The notes: generated from the letters alone by a model not told the origin. A DNA stretch of 64,000 bases from Styela clava (GCF_964204865.1 NC_135261.1:8060001-8124000), one strand, 5' to 3'. Positions 10,037 through 23,616 are shown, numbered from the stretch's first letter. Made by a program: numbers and translations.

Positions 10037-10851
10037 GTTTTGGATAATAGGACCAGACGGATTAGTAATGTTCAGCATACAAGCAGTAGTGACAATAGTT
10101 TTTTTTATCGTCATTACAAGCAGAAGTCCCTTTCTACATTAACCTTATGGACACTCTTACAGTTAGTTGAGTTTTAATACATCCTGGTAATTTCACGTTT
10201 TAGCTACAAACAAGAGAGAAGTGGTCAAATATATGGACACAAAGTGCGCAACAGATCCAGATATTTATTTTCGAGCATGAAGCTCACAGGTCCCATAGAG
10301 CCCACAGTAATTTTGAAAAAATAAAAGTAATAGCCTTCTATAGAAACAACAACTATCATCAACCGCTAACAATTTCAAGGCAATTGGTCCAGTAGTTGAA
10401 GATGAAAGCTAGAAACAAGAAATTGAATACCAAGAATGCTAATAACAACAACAGCAACATAACAACCAACAAAACGACCCATAGGCCCATTTCGTGTCCA
10501 ATTAAACAAATGTCAGTTTTATAAAAATTTTGGACAGGTTTTATTGTAGAACAAGTCTTTAAAATTCAAGAACGACTCGAAAATGAATGATAGTTTAAAA
10601 AAGAAATGACGAGTCCCGTAAGGCTTGGTAAATCTGGCCCTGTTGATATTTCATTTTGTTGTAATACTCCGGCAGATGAGGGCCTTTTTGGGCTCAACCT
10701 TGTTTTCAAACATAACGTTTTTTTTCTTTGTGATTATTCATATTAGGGTCATTGTCCAATGTCCATAATTTCTACATTGGGTGTGGAGTTTGCAGCCTTG
10801 AGTAATTTTTTTTTACGGCTCGATATTTATATTAGTGTTCTTCGTCAAATC
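10037..10851. other. Non-coding stretch
   Basis: No gene. Near 10380 the phrase 'ggcaattggtccagtagttg' resembles sequence that recurs in invertebrate Helitron-related repeats, but no boundaries can be drawn. Confidence 0.4.
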
Positions 10852-10930
10852 TGTGCACCACAATGGCGCACAACCTGAACACTGATCTGTTACAATACTA
10901 TGTTCAGGTTGTGTGCCATCTTGGTGCACA
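10852..10930. repeat. 79-bp hairpin (30-bp imperfect inverted repeat)
   Basis: Arms 10852-10881 and 10901-10930 match at 27 of 30 positions around a 19-base loop. RNA from either strand would fold into a stem-loop of pre-microRNA size. It could equally be a very small foldback element; no flanking duplication was identified. Confidence 0.7.
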
Positions 10931-11219
10931 AACTACGCAAGCACCAAATTTACTAGGAAATAAAATCAATAACTTTTAGGTATTTGTTGAACCCAGCTGT
11001 GGGTCGCGACCCATATATATGGAAATACTGTTGCAACATACGCGTAAAATACTTTTTCAAAATATCCGCTTTTGTTGCAATTAACAATACAAGCCTGCTA
11101 ATGCAGTCGGCAGTGGTTCAAGTGGATATACACCCGGTGAAAACAGTCAATTATTTGTTAGCAAGGATTGTCATGCAGCGGGATGATCACGACAATGCAG
11201 TGAAAAATAATGCTATCAC

Positions 11220-11250
11220 TAGAACAAGTAAATATATATATATATATATA
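11220..11250. repeat. (TA)n microsatellite
   Basis: A run of TA dinucleotides just upstream of the dispersed repeat at 11293. Confidence 0.7.
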
Positions 11251-11292
11251 TACTCCAACCTTATATACTCCACAACCACCCATCTTCAGATC

Positions 11293-11480
11293 GGTAAGTA
11301 TGTTGATAGGTATCTGTCTGTCTGTTAGAGCCTATTGATTTTGGATGAATTATGTCGTATAATTAGCGAGGTATTAATTAATTAGTGATGGGACACGCGG
11401 TGTCAATATATAGTCATGAATCGAAACCGCTGTTTCGATCGATAAATCTTCGGTCTCCGACCGATATTCTCGTTATTTAT
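11293..11480. repeat. Dispersed repeat, shorter copy (second copy at 55085-55460)
   Basis: Shares with 55085-55460 a GTCT run ending GTTAG, then 'gcctattgattttgg', 'gaattatgtcgtat', 'attagcgag', a 'gaatcgaaac' segment and a terminal 'ccgatattctc'. It lacks about 80-90 bp that the other copy has after the GTCT run. The layout resembles non-autonomous Helentron relatives, but the assignment is an inference. Confidence 0.6.
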
Positions 11481-11794
11481 GTCATTGACATTATATCTAA
11501 ACAATAAAAAAAACTTTATGTCCCAAAATAATGTTAAACCCCGATTCTGCCGGACTATAACGGATTCCATTGTAGCGAATGTAGCATTATTAGTATGAAT
11601 TTTAATGTTATTTCACTCCTTTGTGTTATTAGTACGTTGAATACAAATAAACTGGGTCATTATTCGCGACAAGCATGGTGTCGCGCTATGTGCCGAGAAG
11701 ATCCATACGAGAGTGGAGAATAATACTGTTTTCAAGATTTTTGTCCAGTTCTGAGTTTGGATTTCAACAATATACTTGCATTAGGTTTTAAGTG

Positions 11795-11995
11795 TTCACT
11801 CCAATATACATTTTATTTGACTCAATTCGACTGTGCAACTGTACAATATATGAACATTTGGCATTACAATCTATTGCGTGCATATTTGGCCTCTGAAGGA
11901 GTTCAGTTTGGGCTCACTCTGTTAAAGTACGTTTGATAGTTCTAGAGAAAGAACATGCAGAATAGGGCCCATCTTTCCTTATACCATAATTCCCA
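11795..11995 (+). repeat. Dispersed repeat, copy 1 (inverted relative at 17985-18190)
   Basis: The segment matches the reverse complement of 17985-18190 along about 200 bp (shared words include 'gaacatttggca', 'gagttcagtt' and 'gaacat'). No coding capacity; family unknown. Confidence 0.6.
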
Positions 11996-14900
11996 TAAAC
12001 CTTCTTAAACGAGCTGTTGATGATGCGTATGTTTTGCACAAAGCTTCTTTATCAGGTAATGAATAGTCTGCTATAAAGATAATAGGTTAGTCCGCATTCG
12101 GTTAGTACATTATCCTACATACATAGCTTCCCGAGCATCACCGCCATCCGTTTTAAACGGAAGTAATGATATTCGTATGAACATAATACTATGATAAGTG
12201 GAAGATGATAACTCCAGATAGTAAAAACGAGATGCGGGGTAAAATGTTCACTTTCAGATGGCTATAAAAACAGCCATGAACGTATACGAGGCATACGATT
12301 TTTATTGGTAGTGCGAATCATATCTTTTCAATTGTAACTAAGAAGTTGCAAAGGTGGGAAACTACATGTCAAACGAGGCGTCTGTGGGGGGGGGGGGGTC
12401 ACGGGGTCCTAGATTCTATATAAATGCTTCAAGTATTTCAGAATAAGTTTTTTCCTTCAAATTAGGTACGTGTTTTCGATTTAACTATGTTCAGTATTCG
12501 TATTAAAGTCTTGCGCATTAGAAGAAACACCATCACGCAGTCGCAAACAGCTCCAACGACAAATCACATTACTTAGTAATGGTACTACTTAATATTCGTC
12601 TGTCGATTTAAATCAGTTTAAAATGGTATTGAACTACGTTGTAATCCATTGATTTTTTGCTTATTTTTTTTTATCTTATAGAAGAAGTCAAATTTATGAA
12701 TACAGTTCCGGTAGTTTAGATATTTCTATCATGAAGTGATAAATTGCCTTTAGTCACTTTCTATAGTATAAGCGTCAAAAGTCAACGTGTTTCCTTGTTA
12801 TTGATTATAAAATACGTGGCCATCTTATCCGATATCATATCTAACAAATAACACAGTTATACTAAGCGAATGAATCGAAGTTACCAGAAGAATAGATAGG
12901 AAATCATATTATCCATCGGATGATGGAAATAATGATCAATGTATGTGAATGTGAGGTCTAGTCAGTACCATATGAGTTCGTCCGTTTCAATTAGCGATTT
13001 TTATTTTGAAATCATCACGAAGGTATGACAGAATAGAATGTATGACATAAGAATAGAATAAAACAGACAGGATCATTTCTTCAGTTTTATATTTTATTTG
13101 AACCAGCGTCAGATGAATGATAATGCGTCGTTTAGTAAGTGGTATACATAATGTTATTTGGTACAAGTACATTAATACACTCTCACTGAGTCTGTTAACA
13201 AAGCTTACGATCATTTTGAAATGATGATTTTTAAGAAGCTCAACCGAAATTATACATAATTTTCAATCGCGAATTCGAACTGTTATGCGATGATACTGCA
13301 TTTTAGATTCCATGACCAATCTTCTGATCCGTCTCGTGATACATCCTGTAATAAAAACACTGGGACCGTAGAAGAGTTCAGTTGACCCGGAGTTTGAGTG
13401 TGTTGAGTTCGAGCATTAGGTTCGAGTCGGTCTTCGCGGGTTTATAACTCCGGGTGTTTCTGTGCATCTTTCAAAAGTTCTCTTGCGGTTCAAGAACACA
13501 CGGTTAGTATGGTACGTGATAATCGTGGAATGTCTAATATGGCACTGCGGCATCTTTCCGATCCACAAGAGGCTGGTGGGAGTTCGTCAGAGAAAACTTC
13601 CAATTTTTTGAGAACCACTGTGCACTCTTGGATAGTTTCAAAAACGTCATATTTTGTTCCTTCGTGTGTGCCGACTGAGTATTGAACGAATCCACGCATT
13701 TTTGTGACTCTGATTGCACATCGAATCCGTGTTATTTTTATCGAGTTCTTATTCAATTCTGTTTTTAATATTGTCGCCTCCGTTATGCGCGTTCACCTTT
13801 ATCAGGTCGGTACAAGCATTATGTTAACAAAAATTTGCTAAAGCGACAAAATTATTCTCAAATCAAAGTTACCACTCAACTCGAAAGTAAAGAAACAACA
13901 ACAATTGTACCTTTATGGCTAAAAGCACCTGCAATAATGCAGACGTATGATAATCTAAATTGAGTTTCTTTAGATTGACACGCTAAAACGTCCATAATGA
14001 AAACTAGGTTGCTGAAGTAGTCTAACGGCTACCTACTATACAGTTTGGCAAGAAGATACGGGATACAACGTACGCAGTCGGAAAGGTGTTCTGACGTCCC
14101 CATTGTTACGTAACAACTCGGAAGATTCGAGTCGTTAACTAACCTATTACTCGGATTCGCCGAATATTGTGGTTTTTCACAAATATTCAATGCTAAGAGA
14201 GATAGCCATTCATATTTTCTGTCTTCATTCCTAGTTTTGATTGTAGGTTTACCGACAACCTGACAAAAATTTTGGAAAGCTTTTTTTTTTATCTAAATAT
14301 TTCTTTCTATTGGGACTGCTGGGATATCTGATTTTTTGGACATGCAAAACGCCTTATTAGACACGATGTTTTGTTTCGTCTTGAAACTATTTCCTAAAAA
14401 TACAGCAGGAAACGAGCTCCCCGAAAGCTGACTAGTTCAGGTAAATAATAAAGGCAAAAATGTTCACTATTCACCACCGTGAAATCACAACGACAAGGAA
14501 CACGCATGCTGAACCATAAAATAAAATAGAGTTTTTTATCAATTCGTGGGTAGGGAACAACTGAAAAACGACCTAATCATGTGACGAATTATTGCCTTCG
14601 TACAACTATCAGTAAATATTTTGTGAATATATTATATATATGGGTATAAGCGTTATCTGAAATCAAGTATAATTTATTTAACAAACTTTCAAATGGCAAT
14701 ATTTGACTGTCTGATAAACAGCGCCGTACGAACCTTGGCGTCATGAATATGTTGATTCGGTAGTACATCATTTTTTAAGTGATTTTAAAGCGTTGGAGAT
14801 AACGGTGAAACATCGGGAGCTCCAAAGGCGAAGGCTCCGAAGAAATAGCCTATGTGATGCGATAAAAGTTGTGAGTACTGAGAAAGAATCTGGAAAAATG

Positions 14901-16466
14901 GTATCTGGTTGAGGAACAGTCGGATTTTCGGTAAAGCGTCATATTGTACTATAAGGAAGTGTAAAATACTTTTGTAAAGTATTGAAGGACAAATGGAGCC
15001 GTAAAACGCCTCGATAAAAAATTAAAAGTCAATTTGAAGCGTCGTACAGAACATTTAAAATCGATTAATTCGTTAATTGTGGTTAAAGGCGGGGACATTT
15101 GAAGTTTGGCATTTCGTATTACGTAGCTTATGTGGATTATCTACAATCAAATAATATAGATAAAATAAATTTTTTTACCCTATTTTATAAAGCTGTACGC
15201 TGATATCATGAATCATTATATCATGTACCTGTACCTGTGTACCATATTGATACTGAGTCATTTACATAGTCGTATTCCTGTTAAATTTAGTAAATTCGTA
15301 TTGTAACAAGAAATATCGATCGAAAAGATTAGTATAAAATAGTTTTTCGACAGGTGAAGTAAAAGTTAGTAAGTTGATAATAAAGTGTAATAACGCGAAC
15401 TAATTCTACTTAGTCTAGACATGCGAAATAGACTAATTATCGATTAATAACATATGTACACAGAAGATAAATAAATAAATATAATAAGTAAATAAAAAAA
15501 ACATTTTGATTTGACATTTAACTGGATTGGATTTAATCTTTAAAATGTTTGTCAGCAACAACGCGGAGGGAATTTGCATTTGCTTTTGTGAGAATGAAAC
15601 TTCGCGACAAAGAAAAGTTAGGAATTTGATAAATGGAAAGTCAGCGTATAATGCCTCGAGTTCAGTGTACCGTTAATTGTTGTATCCATTGAACATTATA
15701 AATCTAGTTGCATTTAGCTCAGATAAGAATAGTAACTGCGGTCGCTTGAAAAGTCGTACCTCGCCGACCGCATGAGGCTATACTCTGCTGTTCGCATTTT
15801 TCATTTGGCGTAACCCATTTCATATATACACTCTAACTTGAATTTCTCCAAAAAAATTTACCGAAAACCTGGTGCAATACTAACGAATTTTTTGAAATCA
15901 AAATATTTGTGTTCTTGGTCTCTTATCTGTTGTAGAGGATCTTAATTACACGTCGTTTTCCTGATTACTTTTCAAAAAACATTCTTTTTTGAATGTCGAT
16001 TTGTCTTTTGTCGATTCATGGCACATGCAATTATCGATAACAAAAAGTATCTGTTGCCTCCACACAACTGTAATTTTGGTAATTCGTAGAACAACAAGTA
16101 GCTGCCACCACAGGCCAATTTATATATATATATATATATTCACACATATAAAATACGCCTAAGGCTTTCCTTCAAGTCCGTCTAAAATATAAGATAATAA
16201 TATATAAGAATAATCTCACTAATCGGTTAGTGTAAACTAATTTTAAGGCATAAGGGAGCATATTCAACAGCAGGTTGTCAAAATAGACTTTAATTTGAGA
16301 ATTATTCGAAATAAACGTAGGAAATTACTACGCAGCATCATAGAATTTTTAGATAAGACCAAAACAGCTCTTTGTGATATTTAGTAAGCATGTCGAGGCC
16401 AGAATATTATCAAACGGAATATTTTGTTTTGGCAGGTTTAGGATTGCTGTATATCCAAACTGAAAT
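11996..16466. other. Gene-poor region upstream of TGDS
   Basis: I see no supported exon. It contains a poly-G run near 12385, a (TA)n run at 16120 and scattered short ORFs of 60-90 codons with no recognisable similarity, for example at 13490-13756 on the minus strand. A small pol III-like candidate at 15697-15801 is listed separately. Confidence 0.5.
15697..15801 (+). ncRNA. Possible short pol III-type RNA (weak)
   Basis: A TATA-like 'ttataaat' is followed about 15 bases later by 'tagctcag', which resembles a tRNA A box. An 8-bp stem TGCGGTCG/CGACCGCA (15737-15744 with 15765-15772) and a T5 run follow. No B box and no match to a known small RNA that I recognise. Listed only as a candidate. 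Confidence 0.15.
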
Positions 16467-19400
16467 ATGGCAATGTTCAAAAAAACTGTTCTCGTTACTG
16501 GGGGTGCTGGATTCATGTAAGTCTGGACGTTTTTATTTGCTCAATGACTTGATTTTTAGGCGCTTCAGAAGTGTGTGTACCAATATGGAGGTAACTAATT
16601 TTGTTCGCCTACTTTACATCAAGTTGTGTAAAGGGACCGAAGCCTATGGGCAGTGTATTCATTTGTCTAACACAGACAGTTCCCGAACTCGTAATACAAG
16701 TAAAATAAGAAAATTATCGTCTAACCCTAACCACTACGGTACGGTACACATACTACGGGAGTACCGATTTTTTATACTTTTGTCAATGGTGTCAATATAG
16801 CATGTATATTTCCTAAATACATTGCAGGGGCGTAGCCAGAAATTTTCAAAGGGGGGGGGGGGGTCTGAAATTTCTATTTGTCAAGTTAGATCGAAACAGC
16901 TAGCGGGTCCGCCGAACGCCGGAAAACTTGTGTTTTCATGAGCCTTGAGAGTCTAAAAAGCGTTTCAAATTACGGAAAATTGCTATTTATGATACAGAAA
17001 GATGCTTTCTATTTTTTACATTTCAAAGGGACTCCTAAAACCACCCCCTAATACACTGTGACAGGGGAGAAAAAAATCGATAATATTAAATGGGATTTAG
17101 AGTTGTTATTATTTGAATTAATATTCATCATTCTGTTGTGAATAAATTGAATAAACCTGTATTCAATTTTGCAGTGGTTCTCACCTTGTTATCGGACTTG
17201 TCAATCAGTTTCCTGATTACAGAATCATTAATTTGGACAAGGTAAGGTGACATTTTTGATAACATGACAATTATCACAGTCTAATATGTTGGATAGGTCA
17301 CGGGGCAGATATTGTAAATGTTTTGAGAGATTGACTTGCTTTTACCGGTGACACTACGCTGAAATTATCGAAATTGACACGTCGAATGGTTTCAGCGGTT
17401 TCTTACACAAATTGACTACAAATCCGAGATAAGATGAAGTTTTGACGTATTAAAATTATTGTAGATCTTTGAAAAAAAAAATGATTGAAATCCAAATTTT
17501 TTTTGAAAAAGAAGTAAACGAATCGAATATAAAGTATGGCGGGGTATTTTTCATGGCATTTGTTTGTGAACATGTGAGAGTAAATGGAACGGAACTCTCA
17601 ATAGCTTTCTGTGTAGTATTGCCTCCAGCTATTATATGATGGAATGATATAGTAAAATTTTGAGAAATGTACGGCCCTTCGTACCTGGAACTCGTAGCGC
17701 CCATTGTCTAGGTTGTGCCATAGGAATAATATTTAGAATTACTATTTTTAAAAAGGGCTGATAATAAAGAGATCCTTTACGATACGCACCAATTACACGG
17801 AGTCGGAAATTGACGAATTGTCGCGTGATATGTCCAAGGAAGTGATTAAACAATCGCATATTTTAATTATCAAAACAAACAAACGATTAATGTTATGATG
17901 AGAGCAGATTGCATTTTGCGGTGGACATATTAGATTGCCACACAAAATAAAGTATTAAACGAAATCGGTTACAACTGATGGTATAGGTAAAGATGAGCCC
18001 CATATGTTCTTCTCCAGTACTATTAAGAGTACTTTAGCGCTTGAAACCCCCAACTGAACTCCCTCATAAGTCAAATAAGCACACAATGATGTGTTGCCAA
18101 ATGTTCGTATGTTGTAAAGTTACACAATCGAATTGTCCCAAATACAGATATAATGAAATATACCCTTGAAGTTTAATACAAGTATATATACGGTTGAAAA
18201 CCAAATCAGAACTGCATACAAAGAAAGCATGAAGGCCGGAAATACTTCATGTCTCGGATAAATCACCATTAAGAAACAGGCCAGAATAACCCACTTTCAT
18301 TGTATTCAATAAACTATTACCACCGGGGGGTTGAAAACCATAAAATCCATATTAACCATTTCACCTTCGCTACAATATAAAATCAAAATAACGTGCAATC
18401 TGCAGGTTGATTTCAAATCACAAACAGTTTATGAATATAAATAAAATGATATAAAAAAACGTAATGTAATTACCTCTTTGCAATTTTCGGGCACCAGTAG
18501 AGCTAAACAGAATTACCTCCAGTAGTTACTACGACCAAAAAAACTTTTCATGCTAGAGGTTACAGTATATAATTTATAATGAAATCTTTACTTAATTCCA
18601 GCTGGATTACGTTTCAAACTCAAAAAATCTTGAGGCAATTGAAAATGCACCAAACTATTTGTTTATTCTTGTAAGTATCTTTTTATAAAGTTTAGTGTTG
18701 CTTGTAGTCAAAGCCTAACTGTATTTTTTTCGAGATTAAATTTCCTTCTTCCTTACTTGAGTGTATTAAAAAAATTTGTGAGGGATCAAGATCAACATTA
18801 ACCTATATCGTTTAATATAGAGTTTGCTAGAGATATAGTAAATATTATTAGATGTTTTCCTCTTCGTTTCTAATTTTATTTATAACAAAACCCTTTCTTA
18901 TTTCATTTTTCTAAACTTTTGTAGGGTGATATCACAGAGCCAATAAGCATGAAGAACTTGTTTCTGTCGGAGAAAATAGACATTGTTATACACTGTGCTG
19001 CAAAATCTCACGTGGAAAACTCCTTCTTCAAGTACGTTTGGAGATTGAAAAATTAGATGACAGATATATATGTTTTCTTTCTAGTAGTTCTCTCATTTCA
19101 TGTCGATTTTTGACTTTTTCAAATCAATCTACTTTTGTATAAAAAAAAATGAAAAAATTATTAAAAAAGGCGGTTTGTAGGAAGTGAACGTAACATGATT
19201 AGATGAAAAACCGATATCATGATCAAACAGGTATATTCGTTGTTAAAAAGGCGTTTTTTCAGTGTTTCTATTTTGTAATTTTATTGTTCCAGTTTTCGTT
19301 TTGGTATTTTTTAGTTTATTTTACAGTTCTTTGGAATTCACTCGAGACAACGTTTTGGGCACACATGTACTTCTCAATGCAGCATATATGTTCAGTACTG

Positions 19401-22400
19401 TCGAACGTTTCATTCATGTCAGTACGGATGAAGTGTATGGGGGAAAGACAGACGACGCGGTTGGTATTCGTGATTTTTGGTCGAAGTTTTTACCAATTAG
19501 AAAATTGATTCAAGTATTTACGATGGAATATCATAAGCATTGTCACTTGTTGTGCACCTTGACAATTTGTGTTCGAATTTTTTTTTGTTAGGGTAACAAT
19601 TCCTAACCAATTTATATAATCATCTAATAATTCGACAAGTTATCCCATTCAATGATACGCACTAGTTTTCAAAAGATAAGTTAATTTTATCGTCCAATTC
19701 TATGGCCTGAAAATGTAGTGAGTGCAGTTCATCGCAGTAGGTAGATCAATGTTTCACGTCGTTACAAACTAATCTACATTCAACGTTTCAATAAATTTAT
19801 TTGAATTGTTCATTCCTTTCTCTTTGCAGACGATAAACTACGAGACCTCGATTCGTCAACCAACCAACCCTTATGCGGCCACAAAAGCCGCGGCAGAGTG
19901 TATAGTCCAATCGTACTTCGAATCTTTCAAGGTATTACATATCTGGGAATTCTACTTAAATGTGTTGATACTTATGTCAGTAGAAATGATGCAATTGAAA
20001 ATATAATACCTTACATTGAAAAACTGGTCATTTTTCTGTACGCTGTATGGCTAGAATTATATGCATCTTACTTACTAATCATTATACTCACTAATCATTA
20101 TTCATACTCCGGAAAAAATAACGTTCTTCTTTTTTGTACAGTTTCCTGTCATAGTTGCCAGAATGAATAACATATACGGACCTCATCAATACCCGGAAAA
20201 GGTTTAATAAGAATTGCGATTTTGTTTATGTATATATAATTTTAATATGTATATGTAGGCATATTTGAATACGTAAATTATACATATCCGGTGAGAGTTA
20301 ATGATTCTGAGCCGTTCACATACTGTTTCCATTTATGAAGTGTTGAAAAGATTATAAATTTACTATATAGCCACAATTGAGTGGTTAAAATATGCGAAAG
20401 GAGAAAGAGATTTAGAATAGCGACGTGGGGGCATTAAACAAAAAAGGAAAATTTTTGACTTGACTTTTAAAAATGGAAATCGGCCTAATGCCAAAATTTA
20501 ACGTCACGTACGACAGTAAGCTATACTGTCATTATTTATGAAATAACACACAAATATGTATTTAGGACTAAAACAAAAAATTCGAATAAAGCGTTAAAAT
20601 AGACATCGAGCCTAAAAATTATCTATATAGGTAACCATCTAGAATTGACGTCCAAACGTTCAATATTTTCCACCATATGTTTCAGGTCATTCCCAAATTC
20701 ATCGAATTGCTGAAAAGGAAGCGAAAATGGTAAGATATTTATTTCTGCTACTTCCCCCATGTACACAACATAAACTATCGTATTTTTATCCTAATTGACC
20801 TAATACTTTAGCGGGAAGACACTCTTCTGAAGCTACAATAATCAAGTAAGCAAGCGTTCATTTATGCCCGTCTTCCGAGGTGCTGCCTCATTGTTTAACT
20901 AGGAAATTGTTAGTGAAGCACGTGTGCTACATAGCCACATATATATTTATAGAAAATAGATTTATTTCAAGATAACATATATGCAATAAAACCAAATTAA
21001 TTTGACTTTACAGCTATTTACATGGAAATGGTTTGCAATTGCGTAACTTTCTGTATGCGACTGATGCCACAGACGCACTGACGCTTCTAATGTGCAGAGG
21101 AAAGCCAGGAGAGGTATACAATATCGGCTCAGAATTCGAAATTACGATGAAAGATCTGGCTGTATTTTTAGTAGAAAAGGTAAGATTCGTGCCTCCTACT
21201 TTTTAGTGAAAAAAATAGTTATCGAAATAAAATTTTGTATAACAAGATAGAGTTAGTTTACAAGTTAGATTGACTCGGGGAACACAATAGAAATGAATAA
21301 CCCAAGAAATATTTTAAAAACAACCAATTTTAATAGTTCACCATAAAATTTATAAATATTTAATTCTCGCTTATTGTTGCATTGGATCAAGTAAAAATTC
21401 CATACAACTTTTTGTTTTCTGATAGCAACAGTAAATTTAGGATTTTTGCTATACGAGCAGCAGTATCCAGTCGCGAGGCCCTACAATGTAGCAGATATGA
21501 CGAACTCTCTCTCTATATATATATAATTTGTACAAATTACACAAATTAGATATGGTAGGAATTATATCAACAAAGCTTGTTACGGTGGTGGCAATCTAAA
21601 AACCGAATAACCACTGATTTACCAATGAATAAACTGATGGATTTTGAGAATTTTTCTCAGTTTCTCGGGTATTAGGTAAAATAACAGTAAATAATTTTGC
21701 AGTGTGACCAGCTATATTGTAATTTTTTTTCTAGATTCTTCACTTGGATACAGAGAAAGCCGAAGAATATTTGGAGTACGTCAATGACAGGTAAGGCGTG
21801 CGATTGGTTGCCGCTTTGGTATGCGATTGAGATCATGTTGAGCAAGAGAAATCACGTACCAAGGCAGCTTTATGACGCCGAGATCGCATACTAAGTGGAA
21901 CCTGCGAATCTGTGCAATATGTCACTTTTGAGACGATAATAAACTTGAGTCATATGTTAAAGGCGAAAATTCACGCAACTATGACTGTAGTGGCATCGAT
22001 AAATGACCGTCGAGGCGTCGATACTATTGCCTATTCGTGTCATGGATTACTCGTCTAGCAAAGTGGTTCCCAGCATTACAACCTCGGGAGACCGGGAACA
22101 TTAAATAAAATGATCTCGCATATCGAAATGAAGCAGGAAATAAAAACCTGAATTCGAGTAATATACTTCCATGTTTTGGCGCCGAATCATGCAATTATGG
22201 TATTAGACTATTAGATTAAAGTCACTATAATGTCATCTGCGGCGTTGGAAAAAAGGGAAACCCGCGGAAGATTTCATAACATGCGGTTGCATATACAAAC
22301 CACAAATATTACGAATAATAAGTGAACGTTGAGTTATTTAGTGAAAAGCAGAAAAACTTGAACATATTTCGGATCTAACTTTGTATATTTCAACATTTTT

Positions 22401-23616
22401 TTTTAATTTCAGTCCAATGTTGAAATATTACAGATTATCCCATTAGTAATTTCAAAGTAAAACAAAGCAAGAAAATAGGTAAAACCCGCACGGAGTCTCA
22501 TGTTAAAAAGTGTCGTTTCATTTTCTTGAATTTGTTGTCGTGTTGTTTTTAATTCGAAATTATAAAATAGGACACTAGAATAGCAATCAATACCATACTT
22601 GTCTAATTTAACGACGGAAGAGAAATTGCGTATTAAAACAACGTTACAGTTATATTTTGGTAAGCAAGCGGTTACACTGGCAGAGAAATAGCAAAACAAA
22701 TTTTCTCGCGGAACGGTATAAAAAAGCTTCACGGAATGACAATGGTCCAGGGACCAGCGATTGAGAACCACTGGTCTAGCACATATATTATGTATAAAAA
22801 GATTTCTAGTATTATTTATATATATATACTTTCTATTTTAGGCCTTTCAATGACCGACGATACACAATGAACAGTAACAAGATGAAATTGCTAGGATGGG
22901 AACAGAAAGTCACGTGGGAAGAAGGAATCGAGGAAACAAGTAATTTTACATATCATTTAGCTATATAAAAATATTACACCCAGTATGTATAAGATTATAT
23001 GTTTGGCGAGTGTTCACGCGCGATGCCGAACTACGAAACCAAATATTCTGTTGGTGATCAAGTTCAACTGTTCAATTTTTTCCGTACGATAACTTCGTGC
23101 TTCGATAACACGATGGAGATTTGGATGACATTTACACTTCATATATATATACATATCTAAGTTGTCACAACAGGAACTGGAATAGTCAACACCAAAATAT
23201 TTTAGATTGTTATAGTTAGATTTGAACGGAATCAGAACTTCACATCATAAAGTAAGACATGTTCCATTTTTTCGATGAAGAAAACTTAATCTTCTTTCTA
23301 TTGATACACCACATTTGTTTCTTCCCCGAATGTGTATCGGATTGCCTCGTTGGCTATGCAGTGGACAATTTTTAGTGGTTTATAATTATAATAAATTTTC
23401 ACACCCCAAAATTGTCATGTCAATTACTATATATAATTATTTCTACACAATCCATAATTTAATTATTTATTACATATTCCAGTTCGCTGGCACGAAGAAC
23501 ATCCCGACAGATGGCCTTGCATGGAGGACATACTGAAACCCTTCTCAATAGCTCCAGGATATGTCGACAGACACCCAAAATTTCATGACCGAGGACAGTA
23601 CCGCGATATTAACTAA
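16467..23616 (+). CDS. TGDS: dTDP-D-glucose 4,6-dehydratase (TGDS), 12 exons
   Basis: Exons: 16467-16516, 17175-17241, 18602-18670, 18925-19031, 19327-19459, 19830-19931, 20142-20201, 20686-20729, 21014-21179, 21735-21790, 22842-22939 and 23483-23616. They join in phase to 1086 bases, 361 residues, against about 350 in vertebrate TGDS. The protein is a short-chain dehydrogenase/reductase of the extended NAD-binding type. TGGAGFIG at residues 11-18 is the Rossmann glycine motif, STDEVYGG at 130-137 holds the Asp-Glu pair used in sugar dehydration, and YAATK at 157-161 gives the YxxxK pair. [20 protein letters not shown] and KPGEVYNIG are family signatures. All introns are GT-AG; the donor after exon 5 (GCG|GTTGGT) is weak and chosen because it keeps phase. 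A canonical AATAAA lies at 23742-23747. Intron 10 holds a hAT element. The animal substrate is not established; a role in nucleotide-sugar metabolism is inferred from the family. Confidence 0.93.
16850..16863. repeat. Poly-G run in TGDS intron 1
   Basis: About 13 consecutive G bases, preceded by 'caggggcgtagccag', a phrase found at ends of some DNA transposons. No matching opposite end was found. Confidence 0.7.
17985..18190 (-). repeat. Dispersed repeat, copy 2 (inverted relative of 11795-11995)
   Basis: Lies in TGDS intron 2 and matches 11795-11995 on the opposite strand along about 200 bp. Unknown family, no coding capacity. Confidence 0.6.
22061..22773. mobile_element. Non-autonomous hAT element in TGDS intron 10
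   Basis: The element is flanked by an exact 8-bp duplication gtctagca (22053-22060 and 22774-22781). Its ends, AAGTGGTTCCCAGCAT at the left and CAGTGGTTCTCAATCG read from the right, are imperfect inverted repeats of the common hAT terminus. About 713 bp; the longest internal ORF (120 codons, minus) is not transposase-like. Confidence 0.85.

Noticed and set aside
13490-13756. 88-codon minus-strand ORF
   Set aside because: No recognised domain and no start or splice context; cannot be told from chance.
15690-15801. Spliceosomal snRNA, vault RNA or Y RNA
   Set aside because: Compared by memory with their conserved segments; only the short 'tttagctcag' word resembles vault RNA, and there is no B box.
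19203-19591. Two overlapping ORFs of 101 and 109 codons
   Set aside because: The second reads through TGDS exon 5 in frame but continues into introns; the spliced model explains the conserved part.
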